Shown: one piece after another, positions 10,137 through 21,083 of the stretch | How the letters are laid out: the number at the start of each line of letters is the position of its first letter | Position numbering within the stretch: position 1 is the first letter of the stretch | From: Cladorhizidae sp. MBARI D1340-BT2 | Taxonomy: Eukaryota; Porifera; Demospongiae; Poecilosclerida; Cladorhizidae | Direction: 5' to 3' | NCBI GenBank assembly: GCA_028752905.1 | Contig: JAQNBH010000011.1 | Location: 22,600,341 to 22,664,340 of the forward strand | Length of the DNA: 64,000 nucleotides | The notes under the pieces: model-generated | The model's database searches: none | What the model was told of the DNA's origin: nothing | What the model saw: the letters and a program-made list of their open reading frames with translations, nothing else | Translations under genes and position numbers: made by a program

Positions 10137-11279
10137 GTATTAACAACCTGGGCTCCTCTAGCATCGAGGCAGGAGGAATAGGGTCAAGGTTCTGTTGAAT
10201 TTGTGTGTGAAATATAAACTCTAATAAACTGTGTAATGAATAGGCTTTGTATATATAATAACTTAAGTTGTCCCGAGAAACTGGCAACAAGAAAGCAGAG
10301 TAATCATCACTGGCATGGCTGCTCCTACAGTTACCCTAGCCCTCTCCTCAGCCCCATTGCAATAGGTCACTACGTGATTTGGCTGCATTCTGCAATGACC
10401 AGAATGCTTGCATTCATGCAAGTTGTGAATTATTTACAAGGAGAGTGGATTAGCAAACCAAATCCACTATTAATACAATACATCATAGTGCACATACTAT
10501 TAACTTCGTGAACTGCTCAGCCAAGTGCCTACTTGAGGGCACGCTCAATTATTTCAGCAAGCAGTGCAGGTGATAATAGCTGAACTTGATAAGAGTTTGT
10601 TGTCATGCACTCCAGGATGTACATGACTTGCTAGCGAACAGGAAAACTTTCAAATGTGCTAAATTCGAATCATTTAAAATAAAAAGTTTTAGCTGTAAAA
10701 AAAATTAGAATTTCTAAAAATAGCTACATAGTGATTGGTATAGGGTGTGGCCTTGGGTGACTAAGCTAGAAAGATAGAGATGGAACAGAGACCATGGCTA
10801 GTAAATCCTTGTACAGTTACTTTCAACCGGTGTAAGACCTTCCTAGCCCCAGTGCGCTGCTATCAGAGCCTGCTAGTTCATATGAACAACCAGCAGAGAT
10901 TACTGAGTAAGCCTTGTTGAAGGGCAATATGGCAGCCATTTCTCACTCCTCAAGGAGCTAGAGGTCATTCACCCGCACGCATTCATAATTAGGAGGTGTG
11001 TTTGCATATTTTTTCTTTGCAAATTTTAACTTTCATAATTTATTCTGAAGTTTGTTTTTGCTTTGATGTGAATATTACAACCTTCAAAACTCTGTCTACA
11101 TGATATACAGTCAAATTACATTACAAACTGTTACAAAAGAAATTTATTTTATTTTATATAGAAATCAAGATCATCCGGAAGTCCTACTGTTGCTGTTCCA
11201 TAACAAGGTCTGAGTTTTTCTAGAGCTACTGTTGTTTTTACATTGTAGTGTAGATTAATTGTAGCCAGTACTACAGAGT
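10137..11279. other. Noncoding part of duplication copy 1
   Basis: No gene recognised. An ORF at 10,236-10,511 (91 residues) has an almost identical twin at 17,982-18,257, but the surrounding noncoding DNA is equally conserved, so this only reflects the recent duplication. Confidence 0.55.
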
Positions 11280-11554
11280 GTATACCTGAACTATATACAC
11301 CTTTACTTCAAACTGTTTTTACATCATACTTTAATGTTTTTACATTAAACTTTTTGTTGCTTTTTTATTACCAGTGTAAATGCTGCCTAGTTTGCATGGA
11401 CAACCCGACCATAATTGGTAATCTTTGAAAAAATTAAGTGAACTGTTTTGGTTTCGGTGCAAGAATTGATTAGGGGGTGGGTCTTTCTAAATATTAAAAA
11501 ATAATAAGGGAACTGTTTTGGTTTCTAGGGGTTGGGTTGGGTTTTGTTCGTTTT

Positions 11555-13349
11555 TTAGGAGGTTATGGTTTGACTTTTTTCTGTTGTTCTTAATATTTGT
11601 TGTTGGGGGGCCGCATACTCAACCTCTGCTTCTTTTCCATAGAACTCTGTTAAGAATCTTGATTTGCTCGCTGCCATATGATGGGGATGCTTCAGCGGGT
11701 AGTAGGGAGGGACTGGATATGGACATGGCAGTAACAATCTTCACGGCTTTATCAGTAAATCGACTCTTAATATTTAGAAGAAGGGAATCGACGTATGGAA
11801 TTGCAACTAGAGTTCGATACTCGGCTGTGATTGTGATAGAAGACCAACGGCTTCATGCAGATCCATGTGTGCCGATTGTTATATCATGTTTTTCCTCCAA
11901 CAGAGATATTTCAGACTCGACTGAACCCAACCACTCACTTCTTTCATCCTTTAGATGCTCGAGTTGATCTGTCGTGATTTTCAGAAGTACCGGTAACCTG
12001 TTCAAATCGAATAGCTTTCTTTGCATCGAAACATTCATCCTTACCAGGATATCCAGAACTTTTGACAGGTACACGATACTAGCACTCCAGTGTAAGTAGC
12101 AAGGAGAGCACCAATACCGTATGCTTCAGCAACACTTGATGTTTCATACAGCTGTTGTAGGGTGACGATAACGGCAGGAAGCTATTGGTAAATAGCCCAT
12201 ACACAGCGTTCGTGTGAGAGCCGTCTGGTATCACTAGGCTTCACAATCTTAAGCTCAGGTAGCTTGAGGACAGATTGGACTGCTTTGATAGTTTCTGCTT
12301 TCTTGGGTGAGTAGAAGAAGATTCCATATATTTCCCATATTTCCAAAAATCTTCTTGATCTCTGGAACATTGTTAGCAGCTTGCATGCTCGCTAGTTGAA
12401 GCCGGTGGAAGGCACAGTGGATGTAAAAGTAATGTGCAGCTAGAGTTCACATCCTTTTTTGAACTCCATTGCATTCTCCGGCAAGGATGGCTGCTCCATC
12501 ATAACCTTGGCCTATTAGTTTGTGATAGTCCAGGTTCTTCGACTCAAGGAAGAAGCTGATTGCATCTGAAATGGTAGCAACATCTTGGGCACATATGGAG
12601 CACTGTAAGGAAGTCCTCCTCTGGCTTTCCAATTACAATCCACCGACAACTGATGGACAGCTCTTCTGTTTAATACATGTATCTACACACTCATCAGCTA
12701 ACACAGAGAAGTATGGGCTTAATTTTAAGCTCTCAATTAGCTTCCTATCTAGCCAGCTATTGGTGGCCTCTAAAAGCATCACTGCAGAAAATTTGGATGT
12801 GTACTGAGCATTTTGTGGCCCCTCTTTGACATGTTGCTGGAGAAGTTCATCTCCATTTGCAATTTGCAAGTGGACCAGGGGATCTAATGTGGTTGTAAGG
12901 GGCAGGCGATTTTTTGCAAGAAAATATATCGATCTCAAAAGCTTAAGCATTATGTTTCTGTTCTTTGCTCTCCTTTCTTCAGCCTCCTTAGCAGCTGCTG
13001 AACATTGCAGTTGTAGGACACTCTCCTCCTTTCCTTATTCTGCCATTCGAGCATGGATAACAGCATCTCTGTGTCATTTTGACTGGCTGTGTTCCTTGAG
13101 TTGTTCAGTAGCGTGATTCCAATCCTGAATTCCCCGAGTGGTCCATGCACCCCTGGCTGTAGAAGTTGCATTTCCTCGCTTCTGGCAGAGTTTGCAGAAC
13201 CTGCCCTGCTTAGGATCATCGCAGTACACACAAGGATATTTCTGCTCCCACTCCTTCTTGTAGCTGAGCCTCGTTTTGTAGAGTTTCCTCTTCTGCGCTT
13301 TGGAACACACTGATCTACCTACTGATGCTTTGGAATTGGTGGAAGTCAA
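11555..13349 (-). pseudogene. hAT transposase (TTF zinc finger type), C-terminus missing
   Basis: Read on the minus strand from 13,349: a basic leader, then YPCVYCDDPKQGRFCKLC (zinc-binding cysteines), RGAWTTRGIQDWNHATEQLK and HRDAVIHARMAE, a TTF-type zinc finger. Two in-frame stops interrupt this part (13,074-13,076 and one about 13 codons later). Next comes SPYFSVLADECVD, an acidic position expected in the catalytic core, then GKPEEDFLTVLH in a shifted frame, and GQGYDGAAILAGECNGVQKR (12,450-12,510). Then LPELKIVKPSDTR and LSHERCV (12,182-12,370, another frame), RLPVLLKITTDQLEHLKDE (about 11,910-12,000) and, to about 11,600, a FTDKAVKIVTAMSI segment. The hAT dimerisation domain is not seen below 11,555. 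Stops and frame changes mean it is dead. Confidence 0.75.
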
Positions 13350-13540
13350 GGCATCACTAGTCGACGTAGTAAGGAGTACTTATATCTTCGTTGTCCTCAG
13401 AATCTCTACTAGACCCAGCACACACTTGCTTTCTGGTAAAAAAGATCCTGAGGTCCATTTATGTAAGTTTGTATTTTTCTGGATCAATTTAGTTGCAGAA
13501 TGCTACTAGCTGAAGCATTTGGTCTTTATATACAACATTG
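13350..13540. other. Noncoding sequence upstream of the minus-strand hAT relic
   Basis: Nothing recognised; probably the 5' flank of the transposase relic. Confidence 0.4.
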
Positions 13541-13588
13541 TGAATAAATCTAGAATATTCTGTGTCGCGGTTCAATCATGTGTTAATC

Positions 13589-13776
13589 TAGAATGTTCTG
13601 TCCATGTGCTATTATTATGTGAAGCTATCCTAATTGTAGTGTAGATTTAATCAACACTACAATTGTGAAAGCTAACCACAGAATAATAGCACATGGACAG
13701 AACATTCTATATTATGACACAATTCCATCTTGCCACAAAAATTGTGTCATAATCTAGAATGTTCTGTCCATGTGCT
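13589..13776. repeat. Nested fold-back (MITE-like) element
   Basis: A perfect 28-bp inverted repeat pairs 13,589-13,616 with 13,682-13,709. Inside it a second, imperfect 20-bp inverted repeat pairs 13,623-13,642 with 13,654-13,673, leaving an 11-base loop. Directly after it, ATTATGACACAATT (13,711-13,724) pairs with AATTGTGTCATAAT (13,740-13,753). A third, direct copy of the arm (TAGAATGTTCTGTCCATGTG and two more bases) lies at 13,755-13,776. A degenerate copy of the arm start is near 13,550. No ORF. This resembles a miniature inverted-repeat element with a duplicated arm. Confidence 0.75.
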
Positions 13777-13792
13777 AAGTACTTTAACTATA

Positions 13793-13980
13793 GGAAAGTA
13801 CCCGTACCCTCAAAATGTCTCAGAATCAATCTGAGAGCATCGATTTTGCAAAAAAATTCTCGGGGGCATGCCCCCTGCCCCCCCTACTTGGGGCTTGCTT
13901 ATCCACACCCATCACGTAAATGCCAAACATTTTGAGTTTCCCCCCCCCCCAAACTGTAAATCCTGTATGAACCCCTGAGG
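13793..13980. repeat. Dispersed G/C-run repeat, copy a
   Basis: It contains TCAGAATCAATCTGAGAGCAT, a GGGGGCATGCCCCCTGCCCC segment, then TTTGAGTTTC, a C run and AAACTGTAAATCCTGTAT. The same order of blocks, diverged, recurs at about 14,527-14,722. It probably belongs to the tail of a transposon family. Confidence 0.6.
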
Positions 13981-14306
13981 TTTAATAAGGCTCTAGATAA
14001 ACCCCACAAAAATTAAAAAATTAAACTCTTGAAAATAATTGTGGTTAGTTACGACTTTATAGCTCATAGATTCTGTACACTTCATTTGATACTTCACTTG
14101 ATAATGAGCTCAAAAATACCTCAGCTGGTACTAAAAAGTGTAGCATTTGTAAAACCATGCCAAAGTAACCTGCAGCTAAAGGGGGGACTTCAAAATCTTG
14201 ATGGACTAAACTGGCAGCAAGTGTGGCTTCTGATAGGACTGTGCTACTAAGCCGATGCTTGGCAACCTAGGCATGGGTTAGCCCTAATGAAAACACTCAT
14301 TCCATG
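13981..14306. other. Noncoding spacer
   Basis: No gene recognised; the open stretch 14,029-14,250 shows no family resemblance. Confidence 0.45.
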
Positions 14307-14327
14307 CAGAGGCGTAGCCAGGATTTT
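14307..14327 (-). repeat. hAT-type terminal inverted repeat (one end)
   Basis: CAGAGGCGTAGCCAGGATTT is a form I associate with hAT element ends in marine invertebrates. It lies downstream of the minus-strand transposase C-terminus, as expected for the 3' end of that element. A weak complementary version (AAACCCTGTCTAGCCACAG) lies at about 14,860-14,879, so a smaller nested non-autonomous element is also possible. No 8-bp target duplication was found for that alternative. Confidence 0.5.
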
Positions 14328-14526
14328 AGAAAAGGGGGAGGCATAAAGTCTTGATCTCAAACACCAGCTTTCCCCCCCCCCCCTAAAACTGTTTCTTTTC
14401 TTTAACAATTCTATATTAACGCATTAATAAAGGAATATAGTGCGTACAAAGACCTAGTAAAAATTCTGTAACCTCTTTCACAACCCAAATAAAATTAACT
14501 CTGGCTGTCTAGACTCCATTTTAGAA

Positions 14527-14722
14527 CTGACTACCAGTACCCCCAGAATTCCTCAGAGTCAATCTCAGAGCATCTATTTTTTGGGGGGGGAGGGGGGGGA
14601 GGTGTGAGCATGCCCCAACCCCCCTAGTTATAATGTGATATACACTCCTCCTCCACGTCAACACCAAACTTTGGAGTTTTCCCCCTCCCCTCCCAAAACT
14701 CAAAATCCCGTATAAAACCATG
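14527..14722. repeat. Dispersed G/C-run repeat, copy b
   Basis: Diverged copy of 13,793-13,980. The shared order is CAGAGTCAATCTCAGAGCAT, a G/A run, GCATGCCCCAACCCCCCTA, TTTGGAGTTTTCCCCC and AAACTCAAAATCCCGTATAA. Confidence 0.6.
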
Positions 14723-14924
14723 CACATACACACATTCAACATAACCCGACACACAAGATAGTGTTGTGAAACTTTGTCACATTTTTAACCATCATGCCCC
14801 CCCAAAAAATCAAGATTCTTCCAGTTGCCCCCCCCCCCCTTGGACAATTTTCAAAATGAAACCCTGTCTAGCCACAGTGAAGAAAAAATGAAGCAACACA
14901 ATGAAGAGATAGCTATTGAGAGGA

Positions 14925-15720
14925 GTCAGAAAGTTGAATTTGCCTGGGATGACATATGGAGACTCATCAATGACTTCCTCAATGTCAATGGGTATGTCGT
15001 GATGCATGTGAAGTAGAGTCAGGCTTGAGAGACGTCCATTACTCATGCTAGACCTAAGGACAGTTTTGATACGTTTAAGCCCACTGAAAGATCTCTCAGC
15101 AGAGCATGAAGCTATGGGGAGGGTGTAGAGAATAGTAACAAGGACATTGATGTTAGGGTAAAAGCTAGAGATGCGGATCAATGTTGAGGAGAGAGTTGAA
15201 GGAAATGAATTTGAACCATGATCTTTCTCTTCAGATTTCCACTTTGTGTACCAGTTGTGGATCTCACCACTGAGAGAAGACACAATTGGTAGGTCTACAG
15301 CATATAGCCCCCACTTTCATCACCACACTGGACACAGTTGCAAGATCTTCTGTTACCAACACTGATGGTACCAAGTATAGACCTTGAAAAGAAATTTTTT
15401 GATGTGAACTAAACCGCTTGTCAAGCTCAGCAAGAAGATGGTCCAAAATTGGAACTGTTATAGTTCTTCTAAAGTATTTAGAGGGATTAGCTTGCTCTGT
15501 GTTGCTGACGACCACAAATTTTGGGCATTGATGGTATAGACCCTACCTCATTACAGATTTCAGAGATCAGAGTTTCAAACCATCTACTGTGGTAGGAGTC
15601 AACATTCTCTCTGACTGGCTTGAGTGATGCTGTCAAAGTCTTGATCTCAGACACAGCCTGAACTATGTCCTTAGCCTCCTTGGAAGGCTCGTTGTGAGGC
15701 CCCTGATGTACTATAGACAC
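14925..15720 (-). pseudogene. C-terminal part of a ZMYM1-like hAT transposase
   Basis: On the minus strand from 15,720: EAKDIVQAVSEIKTLTASLK and VRENVDSYHSRWFETLISE; then, in another frame from 15,515, NPSKYFRRTITVPILDHLL and AELDKRF; then, in a third frame from 15,283, EIHNWYTKWK and the hAT dimerisation block LPIASCSAERSFSGLKRIK, SSMSNGRLSSLTLLHMH. At least two frameshifts are needed to join them. The N-terminal zinc finger and catalytic start are missing; the relic stops about 50 bp before the segmental duplication begins. PILDHLLAELDKRF here and PYVDSLLLNIKSRF in the 11,555-13,349 relic occupy the same position in the family, so these are two different elements and not two halves of one. 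Confidence 0.75.
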
Positions 15721-16220
15721 TCATTGGTAATCATAAGAGCACTGTTGTTGTTATAGCCAGCAAGAGAGCTGGGTATATAGAAATGCCATGTGCCGATTCA
15801 GACAAAACTTAAGACAGCCATTTTCTTGATTTGTGTTTTGTAATGAGAGGAAATAGCTAGTTTTGGATCTTTTTGCAGCATTTTGGCTGTCTTGTAGGTC
15901 TTGTACACTGTAGGTTGGAATTCACTCTTTTTTTAACCTCTATATATACCAGATATCAGGTACCTTTATAGGTGGTTTGGGGAATGGCTCATTTTATATT
16001 GTTTGGATGCATTTCTGCCATTTTGTAAGTAAGATATACCTGACTGGATTTTACATTATGAAATCTACTCTGACTTGCGTCACTTTTTGTTTGTGTATGG
16101 GCAACAACCGGATACTCCTGCTCATGTATTAATAATACATAAGTGACTGCTTGTTTTAATGAAGTCTCTCTCTAGTGGTTTTGTCAGGTCTAATTATTGT
16201 TGATAAATTTATCTTTGTAG

Positions 16221-16318
16221 AAGTCACTGTTACTGGATTGAATTTGGGCCTGGCGATCATCTTAGTGCTGATCATTATGCTCATCATTATGCTAATCAGT
16301 GCATATTTCATTTATGTG
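16221..16318 (+). CDS. Candidate internal transmembrane exon (copy 2)
   Basis: Same acceptor, hydrophobic segment and GTAAGTGATG donor as at 7,043-7,140; the encoded residues are identical, although at least one base differs silently (CTTGGTG against CTTAGTG). No partner exon is seen on either side, and the array begins 2.7 kb downstream. Confidence 0.33.
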
Positions 16319-17452
16319 GTAAGTGATGTGTGTGTGTGTTTGTGTGTGGTGTGTGCTGTAATATCAATGAACTCTCTTACAATGTCATGCACTAGTGCCA
16401 GAAGATGTGGTTTCATAACTTGTTGTTAAGATTTTTAGAGCTCCATAGTTTCTGAACACTTCCCTGTATGAACTTGCTATATTATAGATCTCTCTGGGTG
16501 CTCTCTTTTGATATTATAAAAGGTGAAGTGTGAAGAATCTATGGAGCTCCCAAAAATTTACTAAAACACATCATTCTGGCATTTCTCCTTCCAAGGACTA
16601 CGAGTTTTGCTGCCACACTCTATTTTGTATTGTATATAAAGTTCAGTGCATGAGCACAAGACCCAACATCCTTAGAGATAGTGTTTTCAAGGAGTTAAAT
16701 ATTCACAGTGTGCATGGCTACCATCGAGTCTGCAAATAGGTACCTAAGAGCAATAGGGCACATTGTGTAGTTGCTCTACAAAATCCACGAATATCCCTCC
16801 CCCCCTCCCCCTCCCCCAGCAAGTCATCTAGAAAGTTATAGAGAAAATGTTGTCGGGTGTGGGGGGGAATGCATGGCAGTCGGTCACCACTGAAGTGATA
16901 ATCAAATCTTTCAAAACTTGCAGCATTTTAGTTGAGGCAGATGGTCACATGATAATATCATTCAAGCCCGGGAAAGCAGCAAACATTGCCAGTGAGATGG
17001 TCAATCTCCACAGAAAAGGTGAGAGAGACTGACAGTGGCAATCCCTTGGCAAGCAATGAAACTGACTACGAAGAAGATGAAACTGGAATAGCAGACAAAG
17101 GCTAGCACGAACACTGCTATTATCAAAATTGTCACCTTTTCATGATGTTGTACAACTACATTAGCGGCCAAAAATAACCTAATGTTATGTTTTCGAACAA
17201 CGTATATGCTTACGTTTTGAGAGAAAGCATTGCGTGTGCATTCCTTAGTGTTTTTCCAAGTGTCCTTTGAAAGCGTAGCTGCGTTGTGCAGCTGGTATGC
17301 ATGCGTGGCGTAGTATAAACGTTTACGTGGGTATGTTTAGTCACTTGCTCGAGTAGTTTACAGCTCTCCTTCTCTTGCTATGGTGTATCGTCCTACAAAA
17401 AGTAAAAGCAAAGAATTCCAAACCTTAACCTAAGTCTTGAAGCACCCAATTG

Positions 17453-17882
17453 ATGTATATACCCGACCTTCCATTCTTCACATTAGGACTAGAGCATGTA
17501 TATACCCAACCTTGCATTCTTCCCATTAGGACTAGAGGATGTAAATACCCAAACTTCCATTCTTCCCATGAGGACTAGAGCACAACCTTCCATTCTTACC
17601 ATGAAGACTAGAGCATGTATATACCAAACCTTCCATTCTTCCCATGAGGACTAAAGCATGTATATACACAACCTTCCATTCTTCCCATGAGGACTAGAGC
17701 ATGTATATACCCAACCTTCCATTCTTCCCATGAAGACTGGAGCATGTATATACCCAACCTTCCATTCTTCCCATGAGGACTAGAGCAAGTATATACCCAA
17801 CCTTCCATTCTTCCCATGAGGACTAGAGCATGTATATACCCAACCTTCCATTCTTCTCCATGAGGACTAGAGCATGTATATA
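17453..17882. repeat. 43-bp minisatellite, about 10 units (copy 2)
   Basis: Same unit and same flanks as 9,489-10,136 but shorter. The minus-strand open reading at 17,608-18,036 is again a product of the 43-bp period. Confidence 0.93.
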
Positions 17883-19019
17883 GTATTAACAACCTGGGCT
17901 CCTCTAGCATCGAGGCAGGAGGAATAGGGTCAAGGTTCTGTTGAATTTGTGTCTGAAATATAAACTCTAATAAACTGTGTAATGAATAGGCTTTGTATAT
18001 ATAATAACTTAAGATGTCCCGAGAAACTGGCAACAAGAAAGCAGAGTAATCATCACTGGCATGGCTGCTCCTACAGTTACCCTAGCCCTCTCCTCAGCCC
18101 CATTGCAATAGGTCACTACGTGATTTGGCTGCATTCTGCAATGACCAGAATGCTTGCATTCATGCAAGTTGTGAATTATTTACAAGGAGAGTGGATTAGC
18201 AAACCAAATCCACTACTAATACAATACATCATAGTGCACATACTATTAACTTCGTGAACTGCTCAGCCAAGTGCCTACTTGAGGGCACGCTCAATTATTT
18301 CAGCAAGCAGTGCAGGTGATAATAGCTGAACTTGATAAGAGTTTGTTGTCATGCACTCCAGGATGTACATGACTTGCTAGCGAACAGGAAAACTTTCAAA
18401 TGTGCTAAATTCTAATCATTAAAAAAAATAGTTTTAGCTGTAAAAAATTAGAATTTCTAAAAATAGCTACATAGTGATTGGTATAGGGTGTGGCCTTGGG
18501 TGACTAAGCTAGAGAGATAGAGATGGAACTGAGACCATGGCTAGTAAATCCTTGTACAGTTACTTTCAACCTGTGTAAGACCTTCCTAGCCCCAGTGCGC
18601 TGCTATCAGAGCCTGCTAGTTCATATGAACAACCAGCAGAGATTACTGAGTAAGCCTTGTTGAAGGGCAATATGGCAGCCATTTCTCACTCATCAAGGAG
18701 CTAGAGGTCATTCACCCACACGCATTCATAATTAGGAGGTGTGTTTGCATATTTTTTCTTTGCAAATTTTATACTTTCATAATTTATTCTGAAGTTTGTT
18801 TTTGCTTTGATGTGAATATTACATATTACAACCTTCAAAACTCTGTCTACATGATATACAGTCAAATTACATTACAAACTGTTACAAAAGAAATTTATTT
18901 TATTTTATATAGAAATCAAGATCATCCGGAAGTCCTGCTGTTGCTGTTCCATAACAAGGTCTGAGTTTTTCTAGAGCTACTGTTGTTTTTACATTGTAGT
19001 GTAGATTAATTGTAGCCAG
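17883..19019. other. Noncoding tail of duplication copy 2
   Basis: Nothing recognised. Sequence matches 10,137-11,279 with a few substitutions and small indels, including a short duplicated ATTACATATTACA near 18,818. Confidence 0.55.
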
Positions 19020-20664
19020 GTACACCAGATTTCATGGCTTGATGCACACCAGAGTTCATGTCTTGCTACATATCAGAGTTCATAGCTTTATACACATCAG
19101 ATTTCATGGCTTGGTGCACGCCAGAGTTCATGGCTTGATACACACCAGAGTTCATAGCTCGATACACACCAGACTTCATGTCTTGATACACACCAGAGTT
19201 CATAGCTTAATGCACACCAGAGTTCATGGCTTGTTACACACCTGAGTTCATGGCTTGATGCACACCAGAGTACATGGCTTGATGCACACTAGAGTTCATG
19301 GCTTGGTACACACCAGAGTTCATGGCTTGACACACCTGTGTTCATGACTTGCTGCACACCACAGTTCATGACTGCTACACACCAGAGTTCATGTCTTACT
19401 ACACACCAGAGTTCATAATATATTGATACAGACCAGCGTTCATAGCTTGATACCCATCAAAGTTCATGGCTTGATGCAAACCAGAGTTCATGGATTTACG
19501 CACACCAGAGTTCATGGCTTGATGTACACTAGAGTTCATGGCTTGATTCACAACATAGTTCATGGCTTGATGCAAACCGGTGTTCATATCTTGATACAGA
19601 CCAGAGTTCATAGCCTGATACCCAACAGAGTTCATGGCTTGATGCATTCCAGGGTTCATGGCTTGATGCAAACTAGAGTTCATGGCTTGATGCAAACTAG
19701 AGTTCATGTCTTGTTGCATACCTGAGTTCATGGCATGATATAACACAAGAGTTCATGACTTGATGTGCACCAGAGTCAATGACTTGATGCACACCTGCAT
19801 TCATGGCTTGATACACAACAGATTTCATAACTTGATGCACACCAGATTTCATGGCTTGCTGCACACCAGTGTTCAAGCTTGAAGTACACCAGAGTTCATG
19901 GCTTGATGGACACCAAAGTTTATTGCTTGATGCGTACCAGAGTTCATGGCTTGATGCAAACCAGAGTTCATTGGTGATGCACACCAGAGTTTATGGCTTG
20001 CTGCAAGCCAGTGTTCATAGATTGATGCACACCAGAGTTCATGGCTTGATGCACACCAGAGTTCATGGCTTGATGCACACCAGAGTTCATAGGTGGTGCA
20101 AACCAGAGTTAAGTGCTTGATACACACCAGAATTCATGGCTTGCTACACAGTTCATTGCTTGATGCATACCAGAGTTCATAGCTTGATGTACACCTGAGT
20201 TCATGGTTTGATGCACACCAGAGGTCATGGCTTGCTGCACACCGCAATTCATAGCTTGATGCACACAAGAGTTCAAGGCTTGATGCACACCAGATTTCAT
20301 GGCTTGATACACACAAGAGTTCATGGCTTGACACACCAGAATTCATGGCTTTCTGCATGCCAGAGTTCATGAATTTATACAGAGTTCATGACTGCTACAC
20401 TCCAGAGTTCATGGCTTGATGCACAGCAGAGTTCATAGCTCGATACACACCAGAGTTCATAGCTCTATACACACCAGAGTTCATGTCATGCTACACACCA
20501 GAGTTTATAACTTTATAAATATCAGTGTTCATGGCTTGATGCACGCCAAAGTTCATAGCTTGCAGCATGCCAGAGTACATGGCTTCCTACACACCAGAGT
20601 TCATGGCTTGTTGCACCCCAGAGTTCATGGCTTGATGCACACCAGAGTTCATGGCTTGATACAG

Positions 20665-21083
20665 GGTTCATGACTGCTAAACAACAGACTTCATGGCTTG
20701 CTACACACCAGAGTTCATAGCTTGATACAGACCAGAGTTCATAGCTTGATACCCACCAGATTTCATGGCTTGATGCACAACCGAGTTCATGGCTTAATGC
20801 GCTCCCGAGTTCATGTCTTGAAGTAAACCAGAGTTCATGGAATGATGCATACCAGAGTTCATGACTTGATACAGGGTTCATGACTGCTAAACAACAGACT
20901 TCATGGCTTGCTACACACCAGAGTTCATAGCTTGATACAGACCAGAGTTCATAGCTTGATACCCACCAGATTTCATGGCTTGATGCACAACCGAGTTCAT
21001 GGCTTAATGCGCTCCCGAGTTCATGTCTTGAAGTAAACCAGAGTTCATGGAATGATGTATACCAGAGTTCATGACTTGATGCA
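20665..21083 (+). repeat. 210-bp tandem duplication
   Basis: The segment beginning GGGTTCATGACTGCTAAACA at 20,665 is repeated from 20,875. The corresponding place near 25,400 has a single copy, which explains why the offset between these regions changes from 4,734 to 4,524. Confidence 0.85.

Larger units (their letters stand above)
6597..11279 (+). repeat. Segmental duplication, copy 1
   Basis: Near-identical sequence recurs in the same orientation at 15,769-19,019. Similarity starts at CTGGGTATATAGAAATG and ends at GATTAATTGTAGCCAG. The offset is about 9.17-9.18 kb in the first part and about 7.7 kb in the second. Copy 1 is longer because it carries a hAT insertion at 7,785-8,965 and about five more units of the 43-bp minisatellite. 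Small indels also occur, such as a 10-bp difference near 6,621. The high identity, apparent even in noncoding stretches, indicates a fairly recent event. Confidence 0.92.
15769..19019 (+). repeat. Segmental duplication, copy 2
   Basis: Second copy of 6,597-11,279. It lacks the hAT insertion and so keeps the empty site (ACATGA at 16,947-16,952). It has about 10 units of the 43-bp minisatellite instead of about 15. Its right-hand end (GATTAATTGTAGCCAG) is where the 24-bp array begins, whereas copy 1 continues at the same point into unique DNA (TACTACAGAGTG). Confidence 0.92.

Noticed and set aside
9946..10290. Minus-strand ORF with a 43-residue period (and 17,608-18,036)
   Set aside because: Fully explained by the 43-bp minisatellite.
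10236..10511. 91-residue ORF conserved in both duplication copies (twin at 17,982-18,257)
   Set aside because: Conservation equals that of the surrounding noncoding DNA, and the product resembles nothing I know.
11279..11310. A possible ancestral 24-bp unit in copy 1 right after the duplication end
   Set aside because: TACTACAGAGTG resembles part of a unit (CTACACACCAGAG), but the match is too short to separate from chance.
11518..11967. 149-residue plus-strand ORF
   Set aside because: Lies antisense to the hAT relic, whose minus-strand motifs explain the sequence.
14307..14879. A complete 570-bp non-autonomous hAT bounded by CAGAGGCGTAGCC and its weak complement
   Set aside because: The right end matches poorly and no target duplication was found; kept only as an alternative for the terminal repeat.
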